A stretch of 64,000 bases of DNA, from assembly GCF_965661665.1 (NCBI RefSeq), contig NZ_CBFIEO010000013.1:1-64000 (forward strand). Direction: 5' to 3'. The stretch's first letter is position 1, and every line of letters starts with the position of its first letter. Shown in pieces: positions 32,490 through 41,785 of this stretch. The position numbers were made by a program, and so were the translations under genes. Below the pieces are notes generated by a model. The model ran no database searches, had not been told where the DNA came from, and worked only from the letters and a program-made list of their open reading frames with translations. Source of the DNA: Cognatiyoonia sp965661665. Its GTDB lineage: Bacteria; Pseudomonadota; Alphaproteobacteria; Rhodobacterales; Rhodobacteraceae.

Positions 32490-33488
32490 ATGACATTTCG
32501 TTGGGGCATCTTGGGCGCGTCAAAGTTTGCGGCGGGGCACATGGGGCCTGCGATCCATGCGGCGTGTGGGAATACTCTGGCCGCGCTGGCGACGTCATCG
32601 GCGGAGAAGGCCACGCCGTTTGTCAAAATTGCGCCGGATATCCACGTTTTTGAGGATTATGAGGCGTTGTTGGCGTCTGATGCCGTGGATGCGGTCTACA
32701 TCCCATTGCCAAACCACTTGCATGTGCCTTGGTCCGTCAAGGCGTTGGAGGCTGGCAAGCATGTGCTTTGTGAGAAGCCAATCGCGCTTCACGCCGATCA
32801 GATCAATGACGTGATTGCGGCGAGGGACGCCACCGGCAAACACGCGGCGGAGGCGTTGATGATCGCGCATCATAGCCAGTTCAAACGTGCCAGAGACTTG
32901 GTGCACTCAGGCGCCATTGGCACGCTACGCCATGTCGATGCGGTCTTTACCTTCAACAATGCAGGCGATGTGAGCAACATCCGCCATGACCCCAGCAAGG
33001 GCGGTGGCGGGCTGTATGACATTGGCGTTTATACCTGTTCTGCTGCGCGGATTGTGAGCGGGCAGGAGCCGGATCGGATCACCCTCGCTAATTTGGAGCA
33101 GGAGCATGGCGTCGACGTCTACGCCCAATTCGCGGCGCAGTTCCCAAGTTTCAGCATGTCGTCGATGGTGTCGATGCGGTTGGCCAAGCGGCAGGAGGTT
33201 GTGTTCCATGGCGATGCGGGTGTCCTGAAGCTCACCTGTCCGTTCAATGCCAATGTCTTTGATCTGGCGGAGGTGTCGCTTGAGGATGCGTCGGGTCAAA
33301 GAACGCTTGAGCGCTGGCCAGCGGAGAACCATTATTTCAAGCAAGTGGAAAACTTCGCCGCGACAGCCCAGACAGGGGCAGACTACCCTTGGCCGTTGGA
33401 GCAGAGCATTGGCACGCAGCGTATGCTGGATATGATTTTTGAAGCTGGTGGCGGCCAGCCCGCCCAGTTGGTTGGAGAGACAACCTAA
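32490..33488 (+). CDS. Gfo/Idh/MocA family oxidoreductase
   Basis: The 332-aa protein has an N-terminal Rossmann motif (WGILGASKFA), the family signature CEKPIALHADQI around residues 92-105, and a C-terminal substrate domain with GGGGLYDIGVY. Members are NAD(P)-dependent dehydrogenases of sugars, inositols or related compounds. It is monocistronic; the DUF4389 frame begins 35 bp after its stop. The substrate is not predictable. Confidence 0.9.
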   Translation: MTFRWGILGASKFAAGHMGPAIHAACGNTLAALATSSAEKATPFVKIAPDIHVFEDYEALLASDAVDAVYIPLPNHLHVPWSVKALEAGKHVLCEKPIALHADQINDVIAARDATGKHAAEALMIAHHSQFKRARDLVHSGAIGTLRHVDAVFTFNNAGDVSNIRHDPSKGGGGLYDIGVYTCSAARIVSGQEPDRITLANLEQEHGVDVYAQFAAQFPSFSMSSMVSMRLAKRQEVVFHGDAGVLKLTCPFNANVFDLAEVSLEDASGQRTLERWPAENHYFKQVENFAATAQTGADYPWPLEQSIGTQRMLDMIFEAGGGQPAQLVGETT

Positions 33489-33523
33489 CCGAGCACGAAA
33501 CGCCAGAGTCCGACTATGACAAC

Positions 33524-33736
33524 ATGTTCATCCGCCTGATCACGATGATTATCGCGGCGGTGTTGATGAGCATGGCGCAGACGCTGCTGGGTCTGATCAC
33601 GATGGCGCACTTCATCATTATGCTGATCGCCCAGCGGGAGCCGAACGAGCAATTGGAAGAGTTCGGAACAACCATGGGCATGTGGATGGCCAAAGCCACG
33701 CGATACCAAACGGCTGCAAGCGAAGTGAAACCGTAG
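33524..33736 (+). CDS. DUF4389 domain protein, shortened at both ends
   Basis: The 70-aa product is mostly one hydrophobic helix followed by QREPNEQLEEFGTTMG and ATRYQTAASEVKP, typical of DUF4389. Relatives continue Trp-Pro-Trp/Phe and a few more residues. Here the next codon is TAG, then Pro-Phe-Thr-Gln-Leu-Asp and TGA at 33757, as if a TGG had become TAG. Upstream of the ATG the frame stays open and encodes a plausible leader (LTEHETPESDYDN) without a usable start codon or ribosome-binding sequence. It may be a functional short protein or an early pseudogene. Confidence 0.6.
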   Translation: MFIRLITMIIAAVLMSMAQTLLGLITMAHFIIMLIAQREPNEQLEEFGTTMGMWMAKATRYQTAASEVKP

Positions 33737-33784
33737 CCGTTTACGCAGCTTGATTGACTCACGAGCTGCTCAAGGTTTGGTGAT

Positions 33785-34416
33785 TTAGGAGGCCCGATCC
33801 TCAAATCCGATATCTTTGTGGCTTCTATCGCGGAATGGCTTGTTGTTGGACGCCCCGCACCGGCAAAGGAAGATGTTCTTGCCCTGAACAATTTTATGTC
33901 CCGTGCCGGTGGTCAGTTCCACGTTTCCGGCCACTTTCAACGGGCCGTCTGGGACACGGGCGGCGGTAACGTTGCCGCCGGTCTCTTCGACAGGGGCGGG
34001 TTTCTTCGGTTTTGGCTCACCTGAGGCGGCAAAACCCGTATCGACATGGCTGTAGTCGCAATAGGGTTTGTTTTGGACAAACCACAGCGGCAGAGCGTGG
34101 CGCGTGTGGTTTCATCACCTTCGATGTCGAGGTCGCCCGATACTGCGAGGGGGCCATTTTTCAAAATAGCAATGCGGTTTAGCTTTGGTGGCGCCTCGGC
34201 TGCGCCGTCATTGTAGCGAAACCCGAGCGCGCCGGAGGGGCAGGAGCGGATCATGGCTGCAACCTCTTCCGCAGGGGCCTTGTCAGGTTGCATCCAAGGG
34301 CGCTGGGCGGGGTTGAAGGCTTCGGGAAGCTTCAGAAAGCAATTTCATGCGTGGATGCATTTTGACATGTCAAACGTGACGGTGATGTCTTGGCCCAGGT
34401 ATTCTTTGCGTTTCAT
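33785..34416 (-). pseudogene. YjdI-type (4Fe-4S) plus double CDGSH iron-sulfur protein, multiply broken
   Basis: From the ATG at 34416 (GGAGG upstream) the frame reads MKRKEYLGQDITVTFDMSKC-Ile-His-Ala, then TGA where Arg is expected, then Asn-Cys-Phe. It continues through a YjdI-like domain (MIRSCPSGALGF) to the first CDGSH motif CRCGLSKTNP. One base is missing there: the next frame gives YCDYSHVDTGF. The second CDGSH motif reads FLCRCGASNNKPFRDRSHKDIGF, with Arg replacing the third cluster Cys and the Gly. Three independent lesions show a decayed gene that once made an iron-sulfur protein. Confidence 0.82.
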
Positions 34417-34515
34417 GGTGATCCTCCGCTTTGCTGAGCTTTCGTGCAGCCTAGCGAGAGTGTGCCCCCTCACCAGATGTGTTTGCGCACAGCCGATCGT
34501 GACCGCCTGCACAGG

Positions 34516-36333
34516 TTAGTCTTCCATCGCTTCCAACTCATCGATGAAGCCTTCGATCATGCTGAGGCCCTTGTTCCAGAAGGCTGGATCGCTGGCATCA
34601 AGGCCGAAGGGGGCCAAAAGCTCTTTGTGGTGCTTGGAGCCGCCCGCCTTGAGCATGTCAAAGTATTTGGCTTGGAAATCCGCGTCGCCTTCTTCGTAGA
34701 CGGCATATAGCGCGTTCACGAGGCCGTCGCCGAAGGCATAGGCGTAGACGTAGAAGGGTGAGTGGACGAAGTGGGGGATGTAGGCCCAGAACGTTTCATA
34801 CCCGTCGGCAAAGTCAAAAACATCGCCAAGGCTTTCGGCCTGCACCGACATCCAGAGTGCGTTGATGTCGTCGGGGGTGAGTTCACCCTCTGCACGGGCG
34901 GCGTGGAGTTTGCATTCAAAGTCGTAGAAAGCGATCTGACGCACCACGGTGTTGATCATGTCCTCAACCTTGCCAGCCAAGAGCACCTTACGCTCTTCCT
35001 TGCTCGCAGCCCCGTCCAGCAGTTTGCGGAAAGTGAGCATTTCCCCAAAGACGGAAGCCGTTTCAGCCAAAGTCAGCGGGGTGGAGGACAGGAATTCGCC
35101 TTGTTCGGCGGCCAAGACCTGATGCACGCCGTGGCCCAGTTCGTGGGCCAATGTCATCACATCGCGTGGTTTGCCCAGATAATTGAGCATTACGTAAGGA
35201 TGGACTGTCGTGACAGTCGGGTGCGCGAAAGCGCCTGGTGCTTTGCCGGGTTTCACTGTCGCGTCGATCCAGCCTTTGGTGAAGAAAGGCTGCGCCAATT
35301 CGGCCATTTTCGGGTCGAAGTCGCCATAGGCGTCGAGCACGGTCTTGGTAGCATCATCCCAGTTGACCAGCCGCGTGTCATCCATCGGCAGTGGCGCGTT
35401 GCGGTCCCAGACCTGCATCTGGTCAAGGCCGAGCCATTTGGCTTTGAGCTTGTAATAACGGTGCGACAGGCGCGGGTAGGCGCCTACGACTGCATCGCGG
35501 AGGGCTTGGACGACCTCAGGCTCCACATGGTTTGACAGATGGCGGCCGGTCTGCGGTGTCGGCATCTTGCGCCAGCGGTCCTCAATCTCTTTCTCTTTGG
35601 CGAGTGTGTTGTGGACGCGGGCGAAGATTTTGATGTTGTCTTTAAAGACATCGGCCAGCGCGTGTGTCGCTGCCTCCCGCTTGGCGCGGTCCTGTTCTGT
35701 GAGCAGGTTCAGCGTAGCTTCGAGGTTGAGGGTTTCACCATCGACGGAAAATTCCAGCCCCGCCATGGTTTCATCAAAAAGGCGGTTCCAGGAGGCGGAT
35801 CCGACGGTGGATTGATCGTGCAAGAACTTTTCTAACTCATCAGACAATTGGTGCGGTTTCATCGCACGCATCCGATCGAAAACGGGTTTGTAGCGAGCGA
35901 GATCTGCATTCTCGGCCAGCATGGATGCGAGAGTATCATCGTCCAACCGGTTGAATTCCAATGAGTAAAAGACAAGCGGCGTGGTGAAGCCTGTGATCTT
36001 GTCCTGCATGTTCGCCATGAACTGCGCACGTTCGGCATCCGTGGTGATCTGGTAATAGCGCAGACCCGCAAAGGACATGATGCGGCCTGCAATCTCGCTG
36101 ATCTTTTCGTTGCGCTGGACGGCTTTCAAAAGACCTGCGGCGTCCAGTTCGGCCAATTTATCTTCGTAGTCAGCAGCAAAGCTTGCGCATTCTTTTTCCA
36201 GCCACCCAAGATCGCGCTTCAGCTCTGCGCTGTCTTCGCTTGGGTAGAGTTCAGTCAGGTCCCATTCAGGCAGGTCGCCAAAATCGTCGCCGCTGTCAGA
36301 GTGCGCATTGAAAACAGGAGTTGGAAAGCGCAT
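34516..36333 (-). CDS. pepF: M3 family oligoendopeptidase F
   Basis: The 605-aa protein is a zinc metallopeptidase of family M3. The zinc motif HELGH is at 397-401, with the third ligand Glu in a helix about 25 residues later (LAETASVFGE). The M3B oligoendopeptidase layout and length are normal. It degrades short peptides in the cytoplasm. I chose the ATG at 36333 (MRFPTPVFNA) because the upstream 24 codons look non-coding and overlap the next gene's end. Confidence 0.93.
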   Translation of the reverse strand: MRFPTPVFNAHSDSGDDFGDLPEWDLTELYPSEDSAELKRDLGWLEKECASFAADYEDKLAELDAAGLLKAVQRNEKISEIAGRIMSFAGLRYYQITTDAERAQFMANMQDKITGFTTPLVFYSLEFNRLDDDTLASMLAENADLARYKPVFDRMRAMKPHQLSDELEKFLHDQSTVGSASWNRLFDETMAGLEFSVDGETLNLEATLNLLTEQDRAKREAATHALADVFKDNIKIFARVHNTLAKEKEIEDRWRKMPTPQTGRHLSNHVEPEVVQALRDAVVGAYPRLSHRYYKLKAKWLGLDQMQVWDRNAPLPMDDTRLVNWDDATKTVLDAYGDFDPKMAELAQPFFTKGWIDATVKPGKAPGAFAHPTVTTVHPYVMLNYLGKPRDVMTLAHELGHGVHQVLAAEQGEFLSSTPLTLAETASVFGEMLTFRKLLDGAASKEERKVLLAGKVEDMINTVVRQIAFYDFECKLHAARAEGELTPDDINALWMSVQAESLGDVFDFADGYETFWAYIPHFVHSPFYVYAYAFGDGLVNALYAVYEEGDADFQAKYFDMLKAGGSKHHKELLAPFGLDASDPAFWNKGLSMIEGFIDELEAMED

Positions 36334-36401
36334 TGAGTGTCCTTTGTGCAATGTCTTTTCGCTAGATAGGGCTTCGGGGTGCGCTGCAACACCCATTGCG
36401 A

Positions 36402-37274
36402 TCAAAACTTGTAAAGCTGGGCCGGATTGTCGACCAGAATCCGGTGCCGCGTCGTCTCATCGGTGACAACGCGGTGGAACGCGGACCAGAGATCGGCAGT
36501 CTTGGGCATTTGCGCGCCGTTCAGCATGATATGCGGCCAATCAGAACCCCAGAGACAGCGTTCGGGGTTCGCCTCCACCAGTGCCGCGACAAAGGCGTCG
36601 GTCTGTTCATAGCCCGCGTCATCGAGCCGGTAGAGGCCGGAGAGCTTGATATAGACATCGCCCGCTTTCAGTGCATTGCAAAGCGCTTGGAAACCGGGGT
36701 GTTCTGGCCCTGCGTTCAGGTCCGTGGGCCAGCCGATGTGATCGAAGACAACCGGCACGGGGCAGGCCGCGACGTCGGCAGCGAGTTCTTCCATGTGGAG
36801 GTCAGCGTGCATGAGCATCTGGATGTGCATGCCCTTGTCAGCAATCATTGGTGCCATCGCCTTTGCGCCGTCCCAAGTCAGCACGCCGCCATGCACGTAG
36901 TTGAGCCGAACGCCGGAGAGGTTCCATTCGCTAAATTGGTCGAGATCGGTATCGCTTGCGCCGTCCGGCAAAAGACCTATCCCTTTGAAGCCGTCCCCCA
37001 TTTGGCGCACGGCCTCTACCGTGACGCTGTTGTCGGTGCCGTAAAAGATGGATTGCACAACAACGCCGCGGGTGATGCCTAATGCGCCGAGGTGGTTGCG
37101 GTAATCTTCCATATAGGCGGTAAAGCTTTGGGCGGGGTCTTCGGTGCGTCCCTCGAACAGTGGAAATTCCTCTGGCGCCGCCAGAAGGTGAACGTGTGTG
37201 TCACAAGTGTCGGCAGGCGCGAGCGTGTCGACGGGGATCGACATGGGCGGCAGGGGGGCGATGGGCTTATCCAT
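36402..37274 (-). CDS. amidohydrolase family, 2-pyrone-4,6-dicarboxylate lactonase-like
   Basis: The 290-aa TIM-barrel hydrolase has DTHVHL at 25-30, MLMHADLHMEE and VFDHIGWP in the middle, and LWGSDWPHIM near the end. These are the metal- and proton-handling residues of the LigI/amidohydrolase-2 group. LigI opens a pyrone lactone in aromatic degradation, but no other aromatic-catabolic gene is beside it, so another lactone is possible. Its start overlaps the end of the DNA ligase gene by 8 bp on the same strand. Confidence 0.82.
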   Translation of the reverse strand: MDKPIAPLPPMSIPVDTLAPADTCDTHVHLLAAPEEFPLFEGRTEDPAQSFTAYMEDYRNHLGALGITRGVVVQSIFYGTDNSVTVEAVRQMGDGFKGIGLLPDGASDTDLDQFSEWNLSGVRLNYVHGGVLTWDGAKAMAPMIADKGMHIQMLMHADLHMEELAADVAACPVPVVFDHIGWPTDLNAGPEHPGFQALCNALKAGDVYIKLSGLYRLDDAGYEQTDAFVAALVEANPERCLWGSDWPHIMLNGAQMPKTADLWSAFHRVVTDETTRHRILVDNPAQLYKF

Positions 37275-38856
37275 AGGTGTCTAACATCTCTTTCAGATCG
37301 GCGAGGGTATTCGCCTCCGCCACGGGTTTGTCTTTGCGCCAGCGGAGCATACGCGGAAAGCGGAGCGCAACCCCAGATTTGTGGCGGGGCGAGGCTTGAA
37401 TGCCCTCAAACGCGATTTCAAACACGTGTTCGGACGGGACGTGGCGGACGGGCCCGAACCGCTGAAGGGTGTTTTTGCGCACCCAACTGGTAATCTGTCG
37501 AAACTCTGCATCGGTGAGGCCGGAGTAAGCCTTGGTGAAAGGTATAAGTTCGTTGCCGTTCCAAACAGCGAAGGTGTAGTCGGTGAAAAGGTTGGCGCGT
37601 CGCCCGTGACCGGCCTGCGCATAAATCATCACCGCGTCGATGGTGAGCGGATCGACCTTCCATTTCCACCAGTCACCCCGCTTGCGCCCCGCAAGGTACG
37701 GACTGTCGAGCCGTTTGAGCATCAAGCCTTCGGCATTCAAATAGCGGGACCGATCGCGTTCTTTTCTGAGGGCGTCCCATGTCTCGAAAGGCACTGAGCT
37801 TGATAGGCGGACGGGGGCTGTCTCGGGTAGGTGATTAATAATTTTTGTCAAATGGTTACGGCGCTTTTTGAAAGTGTCTTTTCGAATGTCTTCGCTATCT
37901 TTTTCGAGCAAGTCATAAGCCATCAGAATGACCGGTGCTTCGGTCAGCAACTTCTTTGGCACCGTCTTCCGCCCAATCCGTTTCTGCAAAGCGTTGAAGC
38001 TGAGCGGCATGTCATCTTGGAAGGCCAAGACCTCCCCGTCAATCACGGTGCCATCTGGTAGGTAGTCAACAAGTTGATGGAACTCTGGAAAGCGGTCGGT
38101 CATCAGATATTCGCCCCGCGACCAAAGGTGGTATTCGCCACCGCGCACGATTAATTGGCCTCGAATTCCATCCCATTTTCGTTCGGCATTCCAGTGGTTT
38201 GGATCATCCAATTCATCCAAATCATTGAGGCCATGTGCAAGATAGAACGGATAAGGTTTGGACAGATCGGCGGTTGGATCGTCATCCTCCACCAGTTGCT
38301 GCCATGTCGTCGTCTCTGGCGTCCAGCGTCCCATCAGTTTGTGGGTGAGTTCGGCGGCGTCTTGGCCCGTGGCTTTGGCCAGTGCGCGGATCATCAGCTT
38401 GGTGCTGACCCCGACGCGGAAACTACCAGTGAGCAGCTTGTTGAAAATGAACCGCTGGTCAGATGGGAGCGAGCCCCAGCTTTCTAGAACGGCGGACTTT
38501 CTGTCGCCTTCTTCCAAATCGCGTAGAGATTTTGTATATTCAATCCATTGAGTTAGGGACTGTTCTTTGATCATCGCAGGATCGGGTAGGATGAGGGAGA
38601 TCGTCTCCGCCAGATCGCCAACGACGGTGTAGCTGTCCTCAAAGAGCCAGAGCGGGAGGTCAGCTTCCTCCGCCGCCCATTCGCGCAAGCGGGTTGAGGT
38701 GACGCTGCGCTTTGGGCGACGATCAGAGAAGAGCGCGATCGTCCAGAGCTTGTCGTCTTCGGGAGCAGTCGCGAAATATTCGGCCAAGGCATCCACTTTG
38801 ACCGTTGTTTTGGTAGTTTGGTCGATGCGTTTGAAGAGGTCGGTGAAGGCTTTCAT
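37267..38856 (-). CDS. ATP-dependent DNA ligase (ligase-associated repair module)
   Basis: The 529-aa protein has an N-terminal DNA-binding domain, the adenylation domain with nucleophile Lys227 in ERKWDGIRGQ, the nucleotidyltransferase motifs DGEVLAF and AEGLMLKRLDSPY, and an OB-fold domain ending with VALRFPRMLRWRKDK. This is the bacterial LigB/LigC-like ATP-dependent form, additional to the NAD-dependent LigA. It overlaps the partner exonuclease gene by 4 bp, so the pair is translationally coupled, as expected for the ligase-associated DNA damage response module. Confidence 0.92.
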   Translation of the reverse strand: MKAFTDLFKRIDQTTKTTVKVDALAEYFATAPEDDKLWTIALFSDRRPKRSVTSTRLREWAAEEADLPLWLFEDSYTVVGDLAETISLILPDPAMIKEQSLTQWIEYTKSLRDLEEGDRKSAVLESWGSLPSDQRFIFNKLLTGSFRVGVSTKLMIRALAKATGQDAAELTHKLMGRWTPETTTWQQLVEDDDPTADLSKPYPFYLAHGLNDLDELDDPNHWNAERKWDGIRGQLIVRGGEYHLWSRGEYLMTDRFPEFHQLVDYLPDGTVIDGEVLAFQDDMPLSFNALQKRIGRKTVPKKLLTEAPVILMAYDLLEKDSEDIRKDTFKKRRNHLTKIINHLPETAPVRLSSSVPFETWDALRKERDRSRYLNAEGLMLKRLDSPYLAGRKRGDWWKWKVDPLTIDAVMIYAQAGHGRRANLFTDYTFAVWNGNELIPFTKAYSGLTDAEFRQITSWVRKNTLQRFGPVRHVPSEHVFEIAFEGIQASPRHKSGVALRFPRMLRWRKDKPVAEANTLADLKEMLDTYG

Positions 38857-39854
38857 TTGGGCACGTCCTCATCACTCACGTAATCCGTGCTGACGATGTG
38901 GGCGTCATAGCCTTGCTCAGACAGCCAACGCTGAAATTGTGAGGTATAGCCGTGGGTTACGAATATTTTCTCAGCCCCAGTTTCTTTGATCGCCGTATTA
39001 AGGCTGACCCAATCGGCGTGGTCAGAGACGATGAAACCCTGATCGGTAGCGCGGCGGCGACGCACGCCCCGCAGCGCCATCCAGCCGGACGCGAAAGCGG
39101 TGGAAGCGGGCGCAAAGCGTCGCGCCCAGCTTTGCGCCAAAGCACCGGGTGTGGCGAGGACCAAAGCGCCGGGATAGTCTTTCACATTCAGATCTTGGGT
39201 CACGCGGATGGTTTTGGGGAGCGCGATGCCTTGGCCGCGCAACACCTCATTCGTGTTCTCAATGGCCCCTTGGGTCAGGATGGGCCCGATGGAGGTGTCG
39301 ACGGTGGTGAGCAGCCTTTGCGCCTTGCCAAGCGCATACGCCCCAAGGATGGATGTGCGGCCTTCGGACTTGTTCTTGGCCCACCAGCCGTTGATTTGAT
39401 CGGCAAGCTGGTCCTGTGGCGTCCATTTGAAAACGGGAAGGCCGAAGGTGCATTCGCTGATGAAGGCATGACATTTGACAGGCTCGAAGGGCTCGGAAAG
39501 GCCATCGGCCACGGTTTTGTAGTCGCCCGACGCGACCCAGCTTTCGCCTTTGACGGTGACTTTGATCTGAGCGGAGCCTGGGACGTGACCTGCTGGGTGA
39601 AAGGACACGATAGCATCGCCGATGCGCAACTCGGTCTTATAGGGTTGGGTTTTGATGACTGCGTCAGGCCCTAATCGATGCTGCATCACAGGGGCAGCGG
39701 CAGGGGTGGCAAGGTAACGGCCCATCCCATGGCGAGAGTGGTCCGCGTGGCCGTGGGTGATTAACGCTCGGTCCACAGGTTGCCAGGGGTCGATATAGAA
39801 ATCGCCCGCCGCGCAATAGATCCCGCGATCTGTGAAGGTGAGAACGTCAGCCAT
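38853..39854 (-). CDS. ligase-associated DNA exonuclease (metallo-beta-lactamase fold)
   Basis: The 333-aa protein belongs to the SNM1/CPSF-like group. The HGHADH zinc motif is at 34-39, and FHPAGHVPGSAQI and ISECTFGLPVF lie further on. A C-terminal motif FIVSDHADW provides the last His. It is the exonuclease partner (TIGR04122-like) of the downstream ligase. Start chosen at 39854 (MADVLTFTDR), six codons inside the longest frame. The DEXH helicase and PdeM phosphoesterase that usually complete the module are not in this window. Confidence 0.9.
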   Translation of the reverse strand: MADVLTFTDRGIYCAAGDFYIDPWQPVDRALITHGHADHSRHGMGRYLATPAAAPVMQHRLGPDAVIKTQPYKTELRIGDAIVSFHPAGHVPGSAQIKVTVKGESWVASGDYKTVADGLSEPFEPVKCHAFISECTFGLPVFKWTPQDQLADQINGWWAKNKSEGRTSILGAYALGKAQRLLTTVDTSIGPILTQGAIENTNEVLRGQGIALPKTIRVTQDLNVKDYPGALVLATPGALAQSWARRFAPASTAFASGWMALRGVRRRRATDQGFIVSDHADWVSLNTAIKETGAEKIFVTHGYTSQFQRWLSEQGYDAHIVSTDYVSDEDVPK

Positions 39855-39891
39855 AGCGCAAAGATAGCGCATTGGTCAGGCAAGAAAACGG

Positions 39892-40830
39892 TTAGCTGTT
39901 GGCCTCAAACAAGGCAACGGAGCGGTCAAAGAAGTCGTCTCGCACCTCCGGCACTTCGATCATGATCTCGTGTTTGGCGTCTGGGTAAACGGCAATCTCG
40001 CCACGCGGCCAGCGGGTCATGCGGTCCTTGACGCGGTCTTGATCGACGATGGTTTCTGCTGTGCCTATGCCGGCAAAGCAGGGGTAGTTCGGGCTATCCA
40101 TCTTGTTAAGCGCGTCCATCTCCCAAAGTGCTTCACCAATCCAGTTGACTGATGGGCCACCAAGACCGAGGTCCGGATGCACTTTCAACTGGTCGTTCAA
40201 GTAGGTGTATGTCACGGGGTCGTTCGTCAGCTCATTGCCCTCAAAGGGCTGGTCTTCCACATAATTTGTCGTGCTGCGCCCGGGGGCAACCATGGTTTTG
40301 AGGCCGATCTTGGGGCCTACGGTGCCAATCGCCCATGCTGCGGCTTTCAGCGGCTGCGCGATATCGACACCCCACATCGGTGCGGAGAAGGCTACCGCCT
40401 TTACAGGCATGCCATTGTGCAGGGCACGCAGGCCAATGCACCCGCCCATGGAGTGGGCGATCAGGTAGTGAGGGGCGGGGATGTCATGTTCTTTGACAAA
40501 ATCCACGACGGCGTCCACGTCTTGTTGATAGTCCATGAACTTGCCCACGTGACCCAATCCACGATCCTGGGTCATGCGATCGGCGATGCCTTGGCCGCGC
40601 CAATCGACGGCCAACATGGCATAACCGCGCGCTGCATAGTCTTTTGCCGCGCGGCCATATTTTTCGGCGTATTCGGTGCGACCGGTGAACATCAGGATGG
40701 TTCCCTTTGCCCCCTCTAGCGGCCAGTGCACCACGCGAATGCGTAACCCATCCTTCGTTCGCAGCCAATAGGCTGCGCCGCCAGCAGGTGCATCGGCGAC
40801 ATCTTCGAAATAGGGTGCACTTTCAGTCAT
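39892..40830 (-). CDS. alpha/beta hydrolase, lysophospholipase/monoacylglycerol lipase-like
   Basis: The 312-aa protein has the serine-hydrolase fold of the PldB/monoglyceride lipase group. The N-terminal MFTGRTEYAEKYGRAA and VDWRGQG frame the oxyanion hole, Ser127 lies in AHSMGG, and a C-terminal Asp and His are in the stretch VYPDAKHEIM. It should release fatty acids from lysophospholipids or monoglycerides. The SCP2 gene begins upstream on the same strand and ends immediately before this start. Confidence 0.88.
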   Translation of the reverse strand: MTESAPYFEDVADAPAGGAAYWLRTKDGLRIRVVHWPLEGAKGTILMFTGRTEYAEKYGRAAKDYAARGYAMLAVDWRGQGIADRMTQDRGLGHVGKFMDYQQDVDAVVDFVKEHDIPAPHYLIAHSMGGCIGLRALHNGMPVKAVAFSAPMWGVDIAQPLKAAAWAIGTVGPKIGLKTMVAPGRSTTNYVEDQPFEGNELTNDPVTYTYLNDQLKVHPDLGLGGPSVNWIGEALWEMDALNKMDSPNYPCFAGIGTAETIVDQDRVKDRMTRWPRGEIAVYPDAKHEIMIEVPEVRDDFFDRSVALFEANS

Positions 40831-41121
40831 TTAGCCCAGAACCCCGGCGAGTTTCATCGCAAGGCCCATGTCGCCATCGACGGACAGTTTGCCGGTCATA
40901 AAGGCGGCTACTGGGTTCTCTTCACCGTCCAAGATCGCTTGGAACACGTCTGCGGAAGCGGTCATTGTGACGTCTGCGTCTGCGTCTGATGCGCTGGCAC
41001 CATTTTCGTTTATGATGATGCTGCCTTCATCCTCAATGACGAATTTTGCAGTGCCATCGAATCCTTCGCCGCTCATTTTTTCGTTCAAGGCTGCAACTGC
41101 TGTTGTGATCGCGTCGCTCAT
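40831..41121 (-). CDS. SCP2 sterol-binding domain protein
   Basis: The 96-aa protein is a single SCP2 domain: an N-terminal amphipathic helix, a beta-sheet with AKFVIEDEGSIIIN, and a C-terminal AFMTGKLSVDGDMGLAMKL. Small bacterial SCP2 proteins bind lipids or fatty acyl-CoA. Its stop directly abuts the start of the lipase-like gene, which supports a shared lipid role, although this is inference. Confidence 0.88.
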   Translation of the reverse strand: MSDAITTAVAALNEKMSGEGFDGTAKFVIEDEGSIIINENGASASDADADVTMTASADVFQAILDGEENPVAAFMTGKLSVDGDMGLAMKLAGVLG

Positions 41122-41196
41122 TTAGGTCATCCCTTTAATTTCATTTGTTCTGCGTCTTGCGCTGGCACGTTCGGCCAAAGACGCTACATTTAGGTC

Positions 41197-41757
41197 ATGG
41201 TAGCGCGGATAGCATCATTCAAATGTGTCTTGACGGCATTTTTTCTCGCAAGTGGGTTGGGATCGCCTGTTGTGGCGCAAACTGCGGCGTTGGATGAGCT
41301 TTATGATGAGCTTTTGACCGCAAAGGAGCAGACGCATGAGGCCATCGCGGATGAGATTCGCCGCGAGTTTCAGCGATCCGGTTCGCCTGCGATGGATTTG
41401 TTACTCAGACGCGGTGGGGACGCGATGGAAGAGGGCGACACCCAGCAGGCAATTGAACATTTCACGGCGCTTGTGAACCATGCGCCCGATTTTGCCGAAG
41501 GGTATCATTCGCGTGCGTCTGCCTATTTTGCGGCGGGCCTCTGGGGACCGGCTTTGGATGATTTGCGTGAGGTGCTGGTTTTGGCACCCCGGCACTTTGG
41601 TGCGTTATTTGGCGTTGGTAACCTGATGGAAGGGTTGGATCGGCCAGAAGATGCGCTAGACGTCTATCGGTTGATTCTGGAGATTTATCCGCTCAATCAG
41701 CAGACATTGGACGCCGTCGCGCGTTTGGAAGAACAGCTTCGGGGTCAGTCGCTCTAA
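41197..41757 (+). CDS. exported TPR protein
   Basis: The 186-aa product starts with a signal peptide (about 1-28, cleavage likely after VVAQ) and has two to three tetratricopeptide repeats around residues 80-160, including AIEHFTALVNHAPDFAEGYH and ALDDLREVLVLAPRH. It is probably periplasmic and involved in protein contacts. It is 28 bp upstream of the helicase gene on the same strand. Confidence 0.82.
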   Translation: MVARIASFKCVLTAFFLASGLGSPVVAQTAALDELYDELLTAKEQTHEAIADEIRREFQRSGSPAMDLLLRRGGDAMEEGDTQQAIEHFTALVNHAPDFAEGYHSRASAYFAAGLWGPALDDLREVLVLAPRHFGALFGVGNLMEGLDRPEDALDVYRLILEIYPLNQQTLDAVARLEEQLRGQSL

Positions 41758-41785
41758 GCGCGCCCCTCTGACAGGGTTTTGAGAG

